A DNA stretch of 64,000 nucleotides from Prorocentrum cordatum (lineage: Eukaryota; Sar; Dinophyceae; Prorocentrales; Prorocentraceae). Where the stretch lies: the NCBI GenBank assembly GCA_963575745.1, contig CAUYUJ010019894.1:1-64000 (forward strand). The letters are read 5' to 3'. The notes beneath the pieces were generated by a model. It saw nothing but the letters and a program-made list of their open reading frames with translations. It ran no database searches and was not told where the DNA came from. Position 1 is the first letter of the stretch; every line of letters begins with the position of its first letter. This document shows, in pieces, positions 44,262 to 55,103 of this stretch. A program made the position numbers and the translations under genes.

Positions 44262-46415
44262 CCGGGAAAAACACATTGGATTTGCCACATGTTTTGACAT
44301 TCGGTGGCACCCGTCACGCAGATCGGCGGGGTCAGGGTCCAAAAACACTTGGGATTTGCGACATTTCTGACATTCGGTGGCGCCCCTCACGCAGATCGGC
44401 GGGGTCAGGGTCCAAAAACACAAGGGATTTGTCGCATTTCTGAAATTCGGTGGCACCCGTGACGCACATCGGCGGGGTCAGGGTCCAAAACACATGCGGG
44501 ATTTGCCACATTTCTGAAATTCGGTGGCACCCGTCACGCAGATCGGCGGGGTCAGGGTCCAATAACACATACGGGATTTGCCACATTTCTGAAATTCGGT
44601 GGCACCCGTGACGCAGATCGGCGGGGTCAGGGTCCAATAACACATACGGGATTTGCCACATTTCTGAAATTCGGTGGCACCCCTCACGCAGATCGGCGGG
44701 GTCAGGGTCCAATAACACTTGGGATTTGCCGCATTTCTGAAATCCGGTGGCACCCGTGACGCAGATCGGCGGGGTCAGGGTCCAATAACACAAACAGGGA
44801 TTTGCCGCATTTCTGAAATCCGGTGGCACCCGTGACGCAGATCCGTAGGGTCAGGGTCCAAAAACAGCAAGGATTTGCCGCATTTCTGAAATCCGGTGGC
44901 ACCCGTGACGCAGATCCGTAGGGTCAGGGTCCAAAAACAGGAGGGATTTGCCGCATTTCTGAAATCCGGTGGCACCCGTGACGCAGATCCGTAGGGTCAG
45001 GGTCCAAAAACAGCAGGGATTTGCCGCATTTCTGAAATTCGGTGGCACCCGTGACGCAGATCCGTAGGGTCAGGGTCTGCAGAAGGGATTGCGCATTCTG
45101 AAATCGGTGCACCCCTCACGCAGATCCGGAGGGTCAGGGTCCAAAAACAGCAGGGATTTGCGCATTTCTGAATCCGGTGGCACCCCTGACGCAGATCCGT
45201 AGGGTCAGGGTCAAAAAACAGCAGGGATTTGCCGCATTTCTGAAATCCGGTGGCACCCGTGACGCAGATCGTAGGGTCAGGGTCCAAAAAACAGCAGGGA
45301 TTTGCCGCCTTTCTGAAATTCGGTGGCGCCCCCTTCACGCAGATCGGCGGGGTCAGGGTCATAAAAAAACAGCAGGGATTTTGCCGCATTCTGAAATCGG
45401 TGGCACCCGTGACGCAGATCCGTAGGGTCAGGGTCCAAAAACAGCAGGGATTTGCCGCATTTCTGAAATCCGGTGGCACCCGTGACGCAGATCCGTAGGG
45501 TCAGGGTCCAAAAACAGCAAGGATTTGCCGCATTTCTGAAATTCGGTGGCACCCGTGACGCAGATCCGTAGGGTCAGGGTCCAAAAACAGCAGGGATTTG
45601 CCGCATTTCTGAAATTCGGTGGCGCCCGTGACGCAGATCCGTAGGGTCAGGGAAAAAAAACAGCAGGGATTTGCCGCATTTCTGAAATCCGGTGGCACCC
45701 GTGACGCAGATCCGTAGGGTCAGGGTCCAAAAACAGCAGGGATTTGCCGCATTTCTGCAATCCGGTGGCATCCGTGACGCAGATCCGTAGGGTCAGGGTC
45801 CAAAAACAGCAGGGATTTGCCGCATTTCTGAAATCCGGTGGCACCCGTGACGCAGATCCGTAGGGTCAGGGTCCAAAAAAACAGCAGGGATTTGCCGCAT
45901 TTCTGAAATCCGGTTGCACCCGTACGCAGATCGTGAAAATAACTTTATTTAAGGGTCGGGGTCCTAAAAAACAGCAGGGATTTGCCACATTTCTGAATCC
46001 GGTGGCACCCCTGAACGCAGATTCCGTAGGGGTCCACACAAAAAAAAAGGGTCGCAAAAACGGGATTTTTAGCGTCCTTTCTGAAATTCGGTGCACCCGT
46101 GACGCAGATCCGTGGGTCTGGGTCTAAAAACAGCAGGGATTTGCCACATTTCTGAAACCGGTGGCACCCCTGACGCAGATCCGTAGTGTCAGGTCCAAAA
46201 CAGCAGGATGTGCCGCATTTCTGAAATCCGGTGTGGCACCCGTGACGCAGATCTCGTAGGGTCTGGTCCAAAACAAAATCAAAACAAAGAAAAAAAAAAA
46301 AAAAAACAAACAAAACAAAAACAAAAAAACAGCAGGGATTTGCCGCATTTCTGAAATCCGGTGGCACCCGTGACGCAGATCCGTAGGGTCAGGGTCCAAA
46401 AACAAGCAGGTCCCG
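44262..46415. repeat. 73-bp satellite array, about 29 copies, two subtypes
   Basis: Head-to-tail copies of a 73-bp unit (TTTGCCGCATTTCTGAAATC, CGGTGGCACCCGTGACGCAG, then the subtype sequence). Up to about 44830 copies read GATCGGCGGGGTCAGGG; after it they read GATCCGTAGGGTCAGGG, with one type-1-like copy again near 45345. The 3' part has many small deletions, and an A-rich insert lies at 46270-46330. Frames give repeated Cys/Phe/Pro peptides of no meaning. Confidence 0.95.
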
Positions 46416-46507
46416 ACACTGCTTCACGGCGGCGCCCAGACCTCATGATTCAGCTATTCCATGGCCCCTTCTCCGAGAGGGTGGGACGGCGGCAGGGGGC
46501 GGAGCCC

Positions 46508-46745
46508 CTGCGGATCGACGGTGAGATCTAAGGTGAGGTCGGCAGGGACATCGACAGCGAGATCGATGGCGAGATCGACAGCGAGATCGGCAGTGAGATC
46601 AAGAGTGCGATCGACTGTGAGGTCGACTGTGAGATGCATTGTCAGATCGATCGTGAGATCGATAGTGAAATTGATAGTGAGATCGGCAGTGCGATCGATA
46701 GTGGGATCGATCGTGAGAGTGATAGAAGACTGGCAATGAGATCGC
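46508..46745. repeat. 12-bp satellite, GATCGACAGTGA family, third locus
   Basis: About 19 units such as GATCGACAGCGA, GATCGGCAGTGA and GATCGATAGTGA, more diverged than the array at 21593-22425. Confidence 0.9.
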
Positions 46746-46924
46746 CTTCGATCTCACCCTCACGGGGGGGGAGGCAGGGGAGGGCCGGGGGTGCCCAGGC
46801 TCCTCAACGCTCCCCCGGGGCCTCCTGAGCCTTTACTTCAACTCCGTGGCCTCCAAGATGCCTGAGACTGCATCTGAGCTTGCTCAATCTGGGCTCCAAC
46901 ACGCCAAGGAAGCCTCAACAAAAC
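46746..46924. other. no gene seen
   Basis: Short GC-rich spacer between the 12-bp satellite and the next 430-bp unit. Confidence 0.4.
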
Positions 46925-47890
46925 ATGATCGACACACGAACCCGGAAAGGAATGTAGAAATGTAAGGCGTGGTAGCGTTTCAAAGACACTTGATTGGGAG
47001 ACGGGCAAATGCAATGCTGAATGTATCGATCTTGATGTACTGTGCCGAGGGCTGTGCTGTGCGACGCCGTGCTGAACTGCGATGTTCCATGCCGCGATTG
47101 TGCTCTATATAGCGTTGTGGATCGAGTCCTCTGTGCATCCGAGTCCTGACCGAACTGATCTGGATCTTAAGCTCGAGCTGCCTGAGCAGATGGTAGCTGC
47201 CCCAGAACCAATCGACAGAAGGGACATGCCAGGAGGACGCGCCGCGGAACGTCCCAAGGGACGCGCCAGGCGACGTGCCAGGGGACGTGCCATGGGCACG
47301 CACCGCGGGACGTGCCAAGGGGACGCGCCACGGAACGTGCCAATGGACGTGCCGCGGGACGTGCCAGGGGGCGCGCCGCGCGACGTGCCAGGTGGACTCG
47401 CCAAGGAACGCGCCAAGGAACGTGCCAAAATGAAATGTTGAATGTATCGATGTATCGATCTTGATGTACCGTGCCGACGGCTGCGCTGTGCTGGCCGTGC
47501 TGAACTGCGATGTGCCATGCCGCGATTGTGCTCTATATAGCGTTGTGGATTGAGTCCTCTTTGCATCCGAGTCCTGACCGAACTGATCTGGATCTTAAGC
47601 TCGAGCTGCCTGAGCAGATGGTAGCTGCCCCAGAACTAATCGACAAGGGGACATGCCAGGAGGACGCGCCGCGGAACGTCCCAAGGGACGCGCCAGGCGA
47701 CGTGCCAGGGGACGTGCCATGGGCACGCACCGCGGAACATGCCAAGGGGACGCGCTACGGAACGTGCCAATGGACGTGCACCGCGCGACGTGCCAGGGGG
47801 ACTCGCCACGGGATGCTCCGCGGAACGTGCCAAGCAACATGCCAGGCTGCAATGCTAAGGGTATCGATATTGATGTACCGTGCCGAGGGC
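46925..47890. repeat. roughly 430-bp unit, locus 2 (two units)
   Basis: It begins with ATGATCGACACACGAACCCG, then CAATGCTGAATGTATCGAT. Units run about 46925-47430 and 47431-47890, each ending in the GGGACGTGCCA minisatellite. It then passes into the GACACGTGAAAAC repeat at 47910. Confidence 0.88.
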
Positions 47891-48335
47891 TGTGCTGTGC
47901 CTGGGCGACCTGGACACGTGAAAACACGCGTGTCGCTCAAACCGTTCTCAGCACATCCTCATGCTAGACATCCACCTGGGCAACCGGGACACGTGCAAAC
48001 AAGCGTCTCGATCGAGATTTGCTCGACACATCCTCATGCTAGACATCCGCCTGGGCGACCTGGACACGTGAAAACAGGCCTCTGGTTCGAGACATCCTCA
48101 ACAAATCCTCATGCTAGACATCTGTGTGGGCAACCTGGAGGCGTGAAACCAAGCGTCTCGCTCGAGACATCCTCAAAACCTCGGCACGTGAAAACAAGCA
48201 TTTCACTTGATAGATCCTCTGAATTCTGGTCCCCAGGAGAGGACAATCCATGACACAAAACAAGCGTTTCGATCGAGACATCCTCAACACATTCTTAATA
48301 ACAAGCGTTTCGCTAGGGACATCATCAAATTGTCA
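47891..48335. repeat. GACACGTGAAAACAAGCGT repeat with GAGACATCCTC
   Basis: Five or six irregular units combine GGGCGACCTGGACACGTG, AAAACAAGCGTCTCGCTCGA and GACATCCTCAACA with CTCATGCTAGACATCC. It shares the CGAGACATCCTC core with 43661-43970 and with the tandem blocks at 20.2 and 23.1 kb. Confidence 0.82.
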
Positions 48336-48419
48336 TTCGCTGGCCCACCTCGACCTCGATATTTATCGCAAAAGAAATTCGCCGGCCCACCTCAAGTCAA
48401 ACCCGGGGGAAACAAACTA
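48336..48419. other. short spacer
   Basis: Less repetitive bases containing two GCTGGCCCACCTC-like phrases. No gene. Confidence 0.4.
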
Positions 48420-48870
48420 AAAGAGAACACTCGGCTTAAGCCCTTTCCGGGAAAAAGCAAGATAGCCTCCGATACTGCCCCAGAGAGCTCAGGAGGATCC
48501 CCAAGAGGGCCCCAAGAGGCCCAAATCGTACCAACTCCGACGGATATCTAATATTTTAACAGATTCACTCTTTTAGTTTCGACAGCGCCCAAAGCTGTTC
48601 AAGAGGCTCCCAAGATCACTCCAGGACGGCCCAAGAGGCCCCTAAGAGGGTCCCAATGCGGCCTAAGAGAGCCACAGAACGGCTCAAGAGGCGCCCAGGA
48701 CGGCCCAAGAGGACCCAAGAGGAAAACTCGAACTGAAATTTCGAGCCCTCCGCTCCAAGAGGCGCTCAACAGACCCCCAATAAGTTCCAAGAGGCCCGCA
48801 GGAGGCCCACAGATGTCCCAGTAGGCCCCTCAAACGGTTCCCAAGAAGCATTACACGTCGTTCATTTCCA
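48420..48870. repeat. outlying copy of the modular CCCAAGAGG repeat
   Basis: CCCCAAGAGGGCCCCAAGAGG, an AT-rich stretch near 48550 and GAAATTTCGAGCCCTCCGCT correspond in order to the modules at 11.3-17.2 kb. Confidence 0.7.
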
Positions 48871-48984
48871 ATCGTGCTCATTTCTACTTGTGCTCGCTTC
48901 AATTTGTTCCTAGACCCCTAGTGGCCAGGAAAAGGTCCAAGTCCAACATAGAACAATTAGAAATGAAAGGATCTTGGGCCCCCA

Positions 48985-50410
48985 AATAAACATGATCGAC
49001 CCACGAACCCGGAAAGGAATATAGAAATGTAAGACATGGCAACGTTTCAAAGACACCTGATTGGGCGACGGGCAAATGCAATGCTTAGTGTATCGACCTT
49101 GATGTACCGTGCCGAGGGCTGTGCTGTGCTGTGCCGTGCTGAATTGCGATGTGCCATGCCACGAGTGTGCTCTATAGCGTTGTGGATCGAGTCCTCCGTT
49201 GCATCCGAGTCCTGACCGAACTGATCTGGATCTTAAGCTCGAGCTGCCTAAGCACATAACTAGTAGCTGCCCCAGAGTTGATTGACAAGGGAACATGCCA
49301 GGAGAACGCGCCGCAGAACGTCCCAAGGAACGCGCCAGGCGACGTGCCAGGGGACGTGCCATGGGGTCGCACCGCGGGACGTGCCAAGGGGACGCGCTAC
49401 GGAATGTGCCAATGGACGTGCCACGGGACGTGCCAAGAGACGCACCAAGCGAGCTGTCAGGGGACGTGCCACGGGGACGCACCGCGGGACGTGCCAAGGG
49501 GACGCGCTACGGAACGTGCCAATGGGCGTGCCACGGGACGTGCCAGGGGACGCGCCGCGCGACGTGCCAGGGGGACTCGCCACAGGACGCGCCACGGAAC
49601 GTGCCAAAGAACGTGCCAAGTTGCAATGCTGAATGAATGTATCGATCTTGATGTACCGTGCCGCGGGCTGTGCCGTGCTGCGCCGTGCTGAACTGTGATG
49701 TGCCACGTGACGATTGTGCTCTATAGCGTTGTGGATCGAGTCCTCCTTTGCATCCGAGTCCTAACCGAACTGATCTGGATCTTAAGCTCGAGCTGCCTGA
49801 GCACATAGTAGCTGCCCCAGAGCGAATTCACGGGGGGCATGCTAGGAAGACGCGCCGCCGAAAGTTCCAAGGGACGCGCCAGGCGACGTGCCAGGGGACG
49901 TGCCATGGGGACGCACCGCGGGACGTGCCAAGGGGACGCGCTACGGAACGTGCCAATGCATTATGGACGTGCCACGGGACGTTCCAGGGGACGCGCCGCG
50001 CGACGTGCCAGGGGGACTCGCCACAGGACGCGCCACGGAACGTGCCAAAGAACGTGCCAAGTTGCAATGCTGAGTGAGTGAACCGATCTTGATGTAATGT
50101 GCCGAGGGCTGTGCTGTGCTGCGCCGTGCTGAACTGCGATGTGCCATGCCGCGATTGTGCTCTACAGCGTTGTGGATCGAGTCCTCCGTTGCATCCGAGT
50201 CCTGACCGAACTGATCTGGATCTTAAGCTCGAGCTGCCTGAGCACATAGTCCACGCAGTAGCTGCCGCAGAGCTAATTGACAAGGAAACATGCCAGGAAG
50301 ACGCGCCGCGGACCGTTCCAAGGGACGCGCCAGGCGACGTGCCAGGGGACGTGCCACGGGGACGCACCGTGAGACGTGCCAAGGGGACGCGCTACAGAAC
50401 GTGCTGGGGA
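48985..50410. repeat. roughly 430-bp unit, locus 3 (three units)
   Basis: It is introduced by CATGATCGACCCACGAACCC. Units run about 48990-49620, 49621-50060 and 50061-50410, each with ATGCTGAATGTATCGATCTT, GAGTCCTCC, CTTAAGCTCGAGCTGCCTGA and the GGGACGTGCCA minisatellite. The last unit is cut at about 50403 and continues into GACACGTAAAAACAA. Confidence 0.88.
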
Positions 50411-50834
50411 CAAGCGTCGTGTTGGTGGCCTGGACACGTAAAAACAATCGAAAACAAGCTGGTAAGCTTAGGTATGTGTTACGCTTTAAGCGTTGCCATA
50501 TCCCAGGCTTTGGCTCATATCGCATGAGCAAGAGAGCAAGACGAAGCATGGGATCTGGAGTAAAGGATAGGATGGGCATCGTCAATGGAAAAGGTATTTT
50601 CCGATCTCTGATGCAAGTCGTGCGCCTCGGTGAGGCACAATCACATATTAGGCCGGGCCCGGCTTGAGCCAGGCACGGCAGCGGTACATGCTCGATTTAC
50701 ACCTCGCCTTAAACCTTCTCCGTTTAAAGTCGGAGGGGGAGGAGACGAGCAGGCACCGCACTTCTACATTATGCGGAAAAACAGTGCTAAGCAGCAGCGG
50801 CTGCCTACAAGGAAAGGGCGCGCGAGTAGCCTCG
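50411..50834 (-). other. 3' flank of the copia element, LTR not proven
   Basis: This lies directly 3' (minus sense) of the RNase H stop codon, where a long terminal repeat would be expected. No second copy of this sequence is present in the window, so its ends and any LTR cannot be defined. Three GCGRR-N4-YYCGC hairpins occur at 50822-50887. Confidence 0.35.
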
Positions 50835-53285
50835 CTACCGGCGAGTTTCCTCGCTATTACAGCGCACCTGCCCGCGGGTTTCCCCGCTAGCTCGGGAGGC
50901 AGGGCCGTCCTGAGACGACCTGCCCGCCCTATACGGTGTATGTTTCTTCAGCTCGTGCTTGAAGGATTGCTGGCCGGCCATTACTTGTAGGAGCAACGCG
51001 CGGTCAATACTACCTTTGGTATGACCATCGGCAGTCATATCCCTCGTGTCACACCATTGAACGCTTTCAACGATTCCGCGCTCCATCATCTGGCGGATCC
51101 AGCTAATGTGCCCAAGCAGAGTACATTCTGTGGGCTTCTTCAGATCTTTGCTAGACAAAGACTTGAAGACAGACTCGGCATCAATAGTCAGAGTGACGTT
51201 GATACATAGACCACCCATTTCCAATATGTTCTTTAACTGTGTGGGGGTCAATGGTCCCGAGTGTAGCTCGTGGAGCGTTACAATGGTCGGGTAGCAGTCT
51301 TCCAAGTTGCGGGCTGCTGCCAGTGTTTCCGCAGAGTAGCTCGAACGCACCTGCAGTCGATGAGACTTGCAGTATGCGTCCACCAGGTGCACGACGGGTT
51401 TCCCCGCTTGCGTGTGGCCACGCCTCAGCAGGTTAGCCCCGCGGATACCATAGCCTTTGACCTCGTCGTCTTCATCTCCGTTGAGACGACGATAGCCAGA
51501 ATCGCTATGCAGGTCGACTTCTCCTGTTGGGGTCATAGCTTGATACACGATCTTCTTCGGACCTGCCTGTAGTTTTCTGGTAACCGCGTTTAGTCGTCGT
51601 ACCTGGATGTTTGTCGGTTCCTGGATACGTTGTAGTGAGACAACATAGACCATCAGCCATACCTGCGTGATCAACGCATAGGCTAGAGCGCCACGAAGAC
51701 TGACGAACATGTCAGAAATCGTCTTTGTCGCTTTGCTCTCATGATCAGCTCCTGTGAGTTCTGGATGTGTGATAGGACGAAGCTGTTTGATGTATTCGTC
51801 CTGATCAAGAGTGACGCTCCCATCATCGGTCTTGTTGTACCGAACGGCACAATTTGTGTATGTGTGCTTGTTCAGTTTGCACTTCCCAAACGTATCTTCA
51901 ACACACTTGACATACTTGTCAATAGCCTCTTCCTTCCCAGTCATATTGATGTCATCAACGTGCTTGGCTGTCAAGAGGTTTGAGCTCATCTCGAACTCTT
52001 CGTCGTATGAAGTAGGCTGTAGCCCCAAGCTCCTAGTGATGGACCTGAGCTTCAGCGAGAATGCCCTGGGAGCATCCTTCGTGCCCGTCCCCGGCTTCAG
52101 ACACCGAAGACAATGCTTTGATTCGTCATATGACTCAAAGCCTGGCAGCGTGCGAAGGACAGCTGCTGACCCAGGTGGTAGTGTGAAGCACGCCACACGC
52201 TCTTTCTCGCCCGTTGCCGCGGCGAGCTCGCCATAGGTCAGTCCCTTCAGGAAAGCCTTGTTGATGTCCAGGGAAGCGATGATCCAAGCTTTGTTGCATG
52301 CAGCAGAACTTGCGAGCAGTCTCTGGCTTGACCTCCTTGCCGTGCCAGAGAAGGTTTCGACATCAAAGGCTTCGAGGTCCATGAAGCCACGGAGTACCAA
52401 GCGTAACCTGATCGTCCTTTCCATTTCGCCCTTTTCGTTCTTGACAAACTTCCATTTGTATACGTAGCGTGACGTCATGATGTTAGACGCTTTGCTCAAG
52501 TCAGTCATCTGGAAGCATTTGTTGTCAAGCCAAGTCTTCAATTCTGTGTAGAGGGCTTTGGAAACTTTGACCGGTTTTGCTTGGATGTCGGCCTTCGTGA
52601 GTAGATCGTCTTCCTTGACGACCACGGCACGTTTGGAGGCAGCGCTAACGTATACTCGCATAGTTGTGACGCTGCTGTCATCCAACAGTCGGTGTTGCTG
52701 CTCGGACAGGACGACTTTGGACATGTCTGCTGTGAAGCAGAGCTCGATGTACTTCCCGTGCTCATCGGAGTCCAGATCATATTTACTGTCCGGATCCGTG
52801 GAGCATAAGGGAACGTAGTAAGAAGTGTCCATGTCGTATCCTGGCGGGCGACCCCGCTCCGGCAAGTGGCCTTGCACATCTTCACAGGTCGTAGAGACTA
52901 ACACACACTGTGTGTCTGTCATGTATGTGGGAACTGCATGCATGACTTCTTCTGTGTCAGCTTCAAAGAGTGTTCTGTCATCCATCAGTTCAGCATACCA
53001 CGACTTCAAGACAAGGGCATCCAGATCTTCTTCTGTTTCCTCTATGATGGTCGGGAGCCGACCATCGTTCTCCGTAGGAGGCTCCTCAGGAGCAGCTGCT
53101 GGAGGTGACTCGCTTGGTGGTGGATCATCAGCGAGTTCCTCAAACTTAGTGAGGTCTCGGTCAAATCCAGCAGACGGCTTCCTGGATTTAAGACACTGGA
53201 TGATGCGTGAGTGTGTAGATCCTGTGATGTCGTAGATGTTCAAGGCAGTGCCATCAGCTTCATAGTAATGAAACCAGGGGTCACA
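50835..53285 (-). CDS. copia-type reverse transcriptase and RNase H (Pol 3' part)
   Basis: The frame is open from just after a TGA at 53286. The reported 802-aa ORF begins at a TTG at 53243, which is not a likely true start. RT: SRYVYKWKFVKNEKGEME at the N-terminus, motif A IASLDINKAFLKG, LRCLKPGTGTKDAPRAF, and the active site TAKHVDDINMTG (HVDD instead of YVDD). RNase H: LHSDSGYRRLNG, SYSAETLAAARNL, LTIDAESVFKSL and CDTRDMTADGHTKG, giving the D-E-D-D set. The enzyme would copy element RNA in cytoplasmic particles. It follows integrase with a one-base offset at 53240-53285 and ends at a TAG at 50835. Confidence 0.92.
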   Translation of the reverse strand, partial: CDPWFHYYEADGTALNIYDITGSTHSRIIQCLKSRKPSAGFDRDLTKFEELADDPPPSESPPAAAPEEPPTENDGRLPTIIEETEEDLDALVLKSWYAELMDDRTLFEADTEEVMHAVPTYMTDTQCVLVSTTCEDVQGHLPERGRPPGYDMDTSYYVPLCSTDPDSKYDLDSDEHGKYIELCFTADMSKVVLSEQQHRLLDDSSVTTMRVYVSAASKRAVVVKEDDLLTKADIQAKPVKVSKALYTELKTWLDNKCFQMTDLSKASNIMTSRYVYKWKFVKNEKGEMERTIRLRLVLRGFMDLEAFDVETFSGTARRSSQRLLASSAACNKAWIIASLDINKAFLKGLTYGELAAATGEKERVACFTLPPGSAAVLRTLPGFESYDESKHCLRCLKPGTGTKDAPRAFSLKLRSITRSLGLQPTSYDEEFEMSSNLLTAKHVDDINMTGKEEAIDKYVKCVEDTFGKCKLNKHTYTNCAVRYNKTDDGSVTLDQDEYIKQLRPITHPELTGADHESKATKTISDMFVSLRGALAYALITQVWLMVYVVSLQRIQEPTNIQVRRLNAVTRKLQAGPKKIVYQAMTPTGEVDLHSDSGYRRLNGDEDDEVKGYGIRGANLLRRGHTQAGKPVVHLVDAYCKSHRLQVRSSYSAETLAAARNLEDCYPTIVTLHELHSGPLTPTQLKNILEMGGLCINVTLTIDAESVFKSLSSKDLKKPTECTLLGHISWIRQMMERGIVESVQWCDTRDMTADGHTKGSIDRALLLQVMAGQQSFKHELKKHTPYRAGRSSQDGPASRASGETRGQVRCNSEETRR

Positions 53286-55009
53286 TCATTATCATAGTGC
53301 ACTAGTGTACAGCTGTCTGCATAGGGTGCAGCAGGCAACTTCGTCAGGCTCTTGGCAAGTCGTACAGCAACAACGTTTTCAATACGAAAGTAGTTGCGTA
53401 TGAGGTACTGAAGAGCCAAGTGCACCTTAGGCGAAAGTCGGCTCGCAGCAGTCATCTGCAACCGACCCTGTTTCGCTGGTAGATATCCGAAAGTCATGGC
53501 GGGTTTCCCCGCTGGCAGACCGGCAATAAAGGCCAATACTGTCCGAAAGGCCGTATTGTCCGATCCTATCTCGCGGACCATAAGTGCTTCGATGTACAGC
53601 GTGTGTCGTGTGTCAGGATACTGTACTCGCACCTCGCGACTGCCGACCTTCACGATGACCTGGCCTCGGTCAGGTTCGTTGCGGATGACCGGGTATGGAC
53701 CACTCCATCCACCCCAGTCGTCTTTCGTGGTGGTCGGGCGATGATAGTCCACGAGATCTCCCTCTTTGTAGTGAAATTCACCCGTAGTAGTAGTCTTCGT
53801 ACGGAGAGCCCTGTTCGTCTTGGCAACCGCAGTGGCCTGCGTGATTGCCTCCAGACTAACCCTCCTGATTGTTTCCTCCCTTGAGTGATCTGATGATTCA
53901 GCGGACTGATCATGATCCAAGACAGGGAAATCGGGAAGCATAGCTGGTTGTCTGCCATACAGCGCATTGTACGGAGACACTTCATTATAGAAGGTAAATG
54001 CGTTGCTGGCAAACAAGGCTTCATGTAAGAGACGAGTGAAATTGAGAGGGATATTTAATCTATTCAATTCTTCTCCCATCACGTGTAGGAGGTGTCGCAG
54101 GATGCCGTTCCTAGCTTCGATAGTTGTGGCGTGTTGGCCACGCGCTCGAATACGAAGCTCTGTTCCCTTAGCCTTAAGGATGGCCTTTGCTGTATCAGTA
54201 TTCAGTGCTCCTTCCCCATCGGAGTATAAGATTTTAGCAGGGCCATGTTGCATCCAAGTCGTATGATAGGCATCGAGAACAGTATGCATGGCTTTATCAG
54301 GAATCTCTGTGCCAGCTGCCCAGCGAATACAACGGTCGATGATGTGAAAAACAATATGTTCCTGTTTGTAAAAGAAAAGATCACATTCGACTTCCTCGTT
54401 GAAACGTCCTGGCAGTGACACAGTAGGCATCACCGTGTTGCCTGGTTTGTCCCAGGCTCGACATTCTCTACACGAGTCGCAAATGCCTTTGATCAGACTC
54501 AAACGGGTTTCACCCAGACCACCCTTGGTTAGAATCATCCGCATTTTTGGCTCCTTGGCATGAAACCATCTCAAGTGGAGTTTGCGGAGTTCTCGCTGCA
54601 CTACAGCTGGGTCGAAGCTGCGCAGGTTTTGGAGGCTGAGCTGAACGTCGAAGCGAGTCCAATCAGGGAGCCTTGGCCTTGGCCTCGGCTCTGCTTGAGG
54701 CTGCGGCGGTTGTGGAGGATCTCCTCCCTCCATGCGTCCGCGCCTTGCTGCAACTTGTGGCAGTCTACGGTGATCGTCAGAGCTGCCAGCGCCAGTGTTG
54801 CCACCATTAGCCCCTTCGGCTCTGGTGATGTCATGGCTGCTGGCGCCTGCGGTTGGATCGCCCTCACCAGGCCGTGGCGGCCTAGTCGCGCGTATGCGCG
54901 CTCTCGCGGCCGGCGCCGCTTTTGCGGCTGGCGCCTCTTCTGCGGCTGGAGCCGCTTCCGCGGCCGCGGACTGCGCCGAGAGCGCTTGCCCCGCCGGCGC
55001 GGCTGCCAA
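53240..55009 (-). CDS. copia-type integrase (Pol middle part)
   Basis: 589-aa frame. The N-terminus is low-complexity Ala/Arg/Pro and begins after a TAA at 55013-55015, so the apparent TTG start is only a frame boundary. Zinc-binding HHCC region: LHLRWFHAKEPK, then GICDSCRECRAW. DDE core: EEVECDLFFYKQEH (first Asp), AKILYSDGEGALN (second Asp) and HATTIEARNGILRH (Glu). The following EVSPYNALYGRQPAMLPDF is typical of retroelement integrases. A beta-rich C-terminal region follows (EGDLVDYHRP, VIVKVGSREVRVQYP). It would insert element cDNA into the genome. The end overlaps the RT frame by a TTGA at 53240-53243, offset by minus one. Confidence 0.92.
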   Translation of the reverse strand: MAAAPAGQALSAQSAAAEAAPAAEEAPAAKAAPAARARIRATRPPRPGEGDPTAGASSHDITRAEGANGGNTGAGSSDDHRRLPQVAARRGRMEGGDPPQPPQPQAEPRPRPRLPDWTRFDVQLSLQNLRSFDPAVVQRELRKLHLRWFHAKEPKMRMILTKGGLGETRLSLIKGICDSCRECRAWDKPGNTVMPTVSLPGRFNEEVECDLFFYKQEHIVFHIIDRCIRWAAGTEIPDKAMHTVLDAYHTTWMQHGPAKILYSDGEGALNTDTAKAILKAKGTELRIRARGQHATTIEARNGILRHLLHVMGEELNRLNIPLNFTRLLHEALFASNAFTFYNEVSPYNALYGRQPAMLPDFPVLDHDQSAESSDHSREETIRRVSLEAITQATAVAKTNRALRTKTTTTGEFHYKEGDLVDYHRPTTTKDDWGGWSGPYPVIRNEPDRGQVIVKVGSREVRVQYPDTRHTLYIEALMVREIGSDNTAFRTVLAFIAGLPAGKPAMTFGYLPAKQGRLQMTAASRLSPKVHLALQYLIRNYFRIENVVAVRLAKSLTKLPAAPYADSCTLVHYDNDVTPGFITMKLMALP

Positions 55010-55103
55010 AAGTTAATCTGCCAGCTTCCCATTTTTCGGCGAATTGCATTGGCCCAGATATCTTGCGTGTGGTAGGATTTGCTCTCTGATATTCCTTCTA
55101 CAA

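Noticed and set aside
44332-45844. Repeated Cys/Phe/Pro peptides (ANPCCFWTLTLRICVTGAT type)
   Set aside because: Translations of the 73-bp satellite; frames change with every unit because 73 is not a multiple of three.
50650-50680. Possible third relict spliced leader (minus strand, ending GGCTCAAG)
   Set aside because: Only the last eight bases match well and the T run is missing; chance is likely.
50411-50834. 3' LTR of the copia element
   Set aside because: Position is right, but no matching 5' copy, TG...CA ends or clear purine tract could be shown within the window.
53240-53285. Programmed minus-one frameshift between integrase and RT
   Set aside because: No clear slippery heptamer; one of several similar offsets in this copy, so an indel is the simpler reading.
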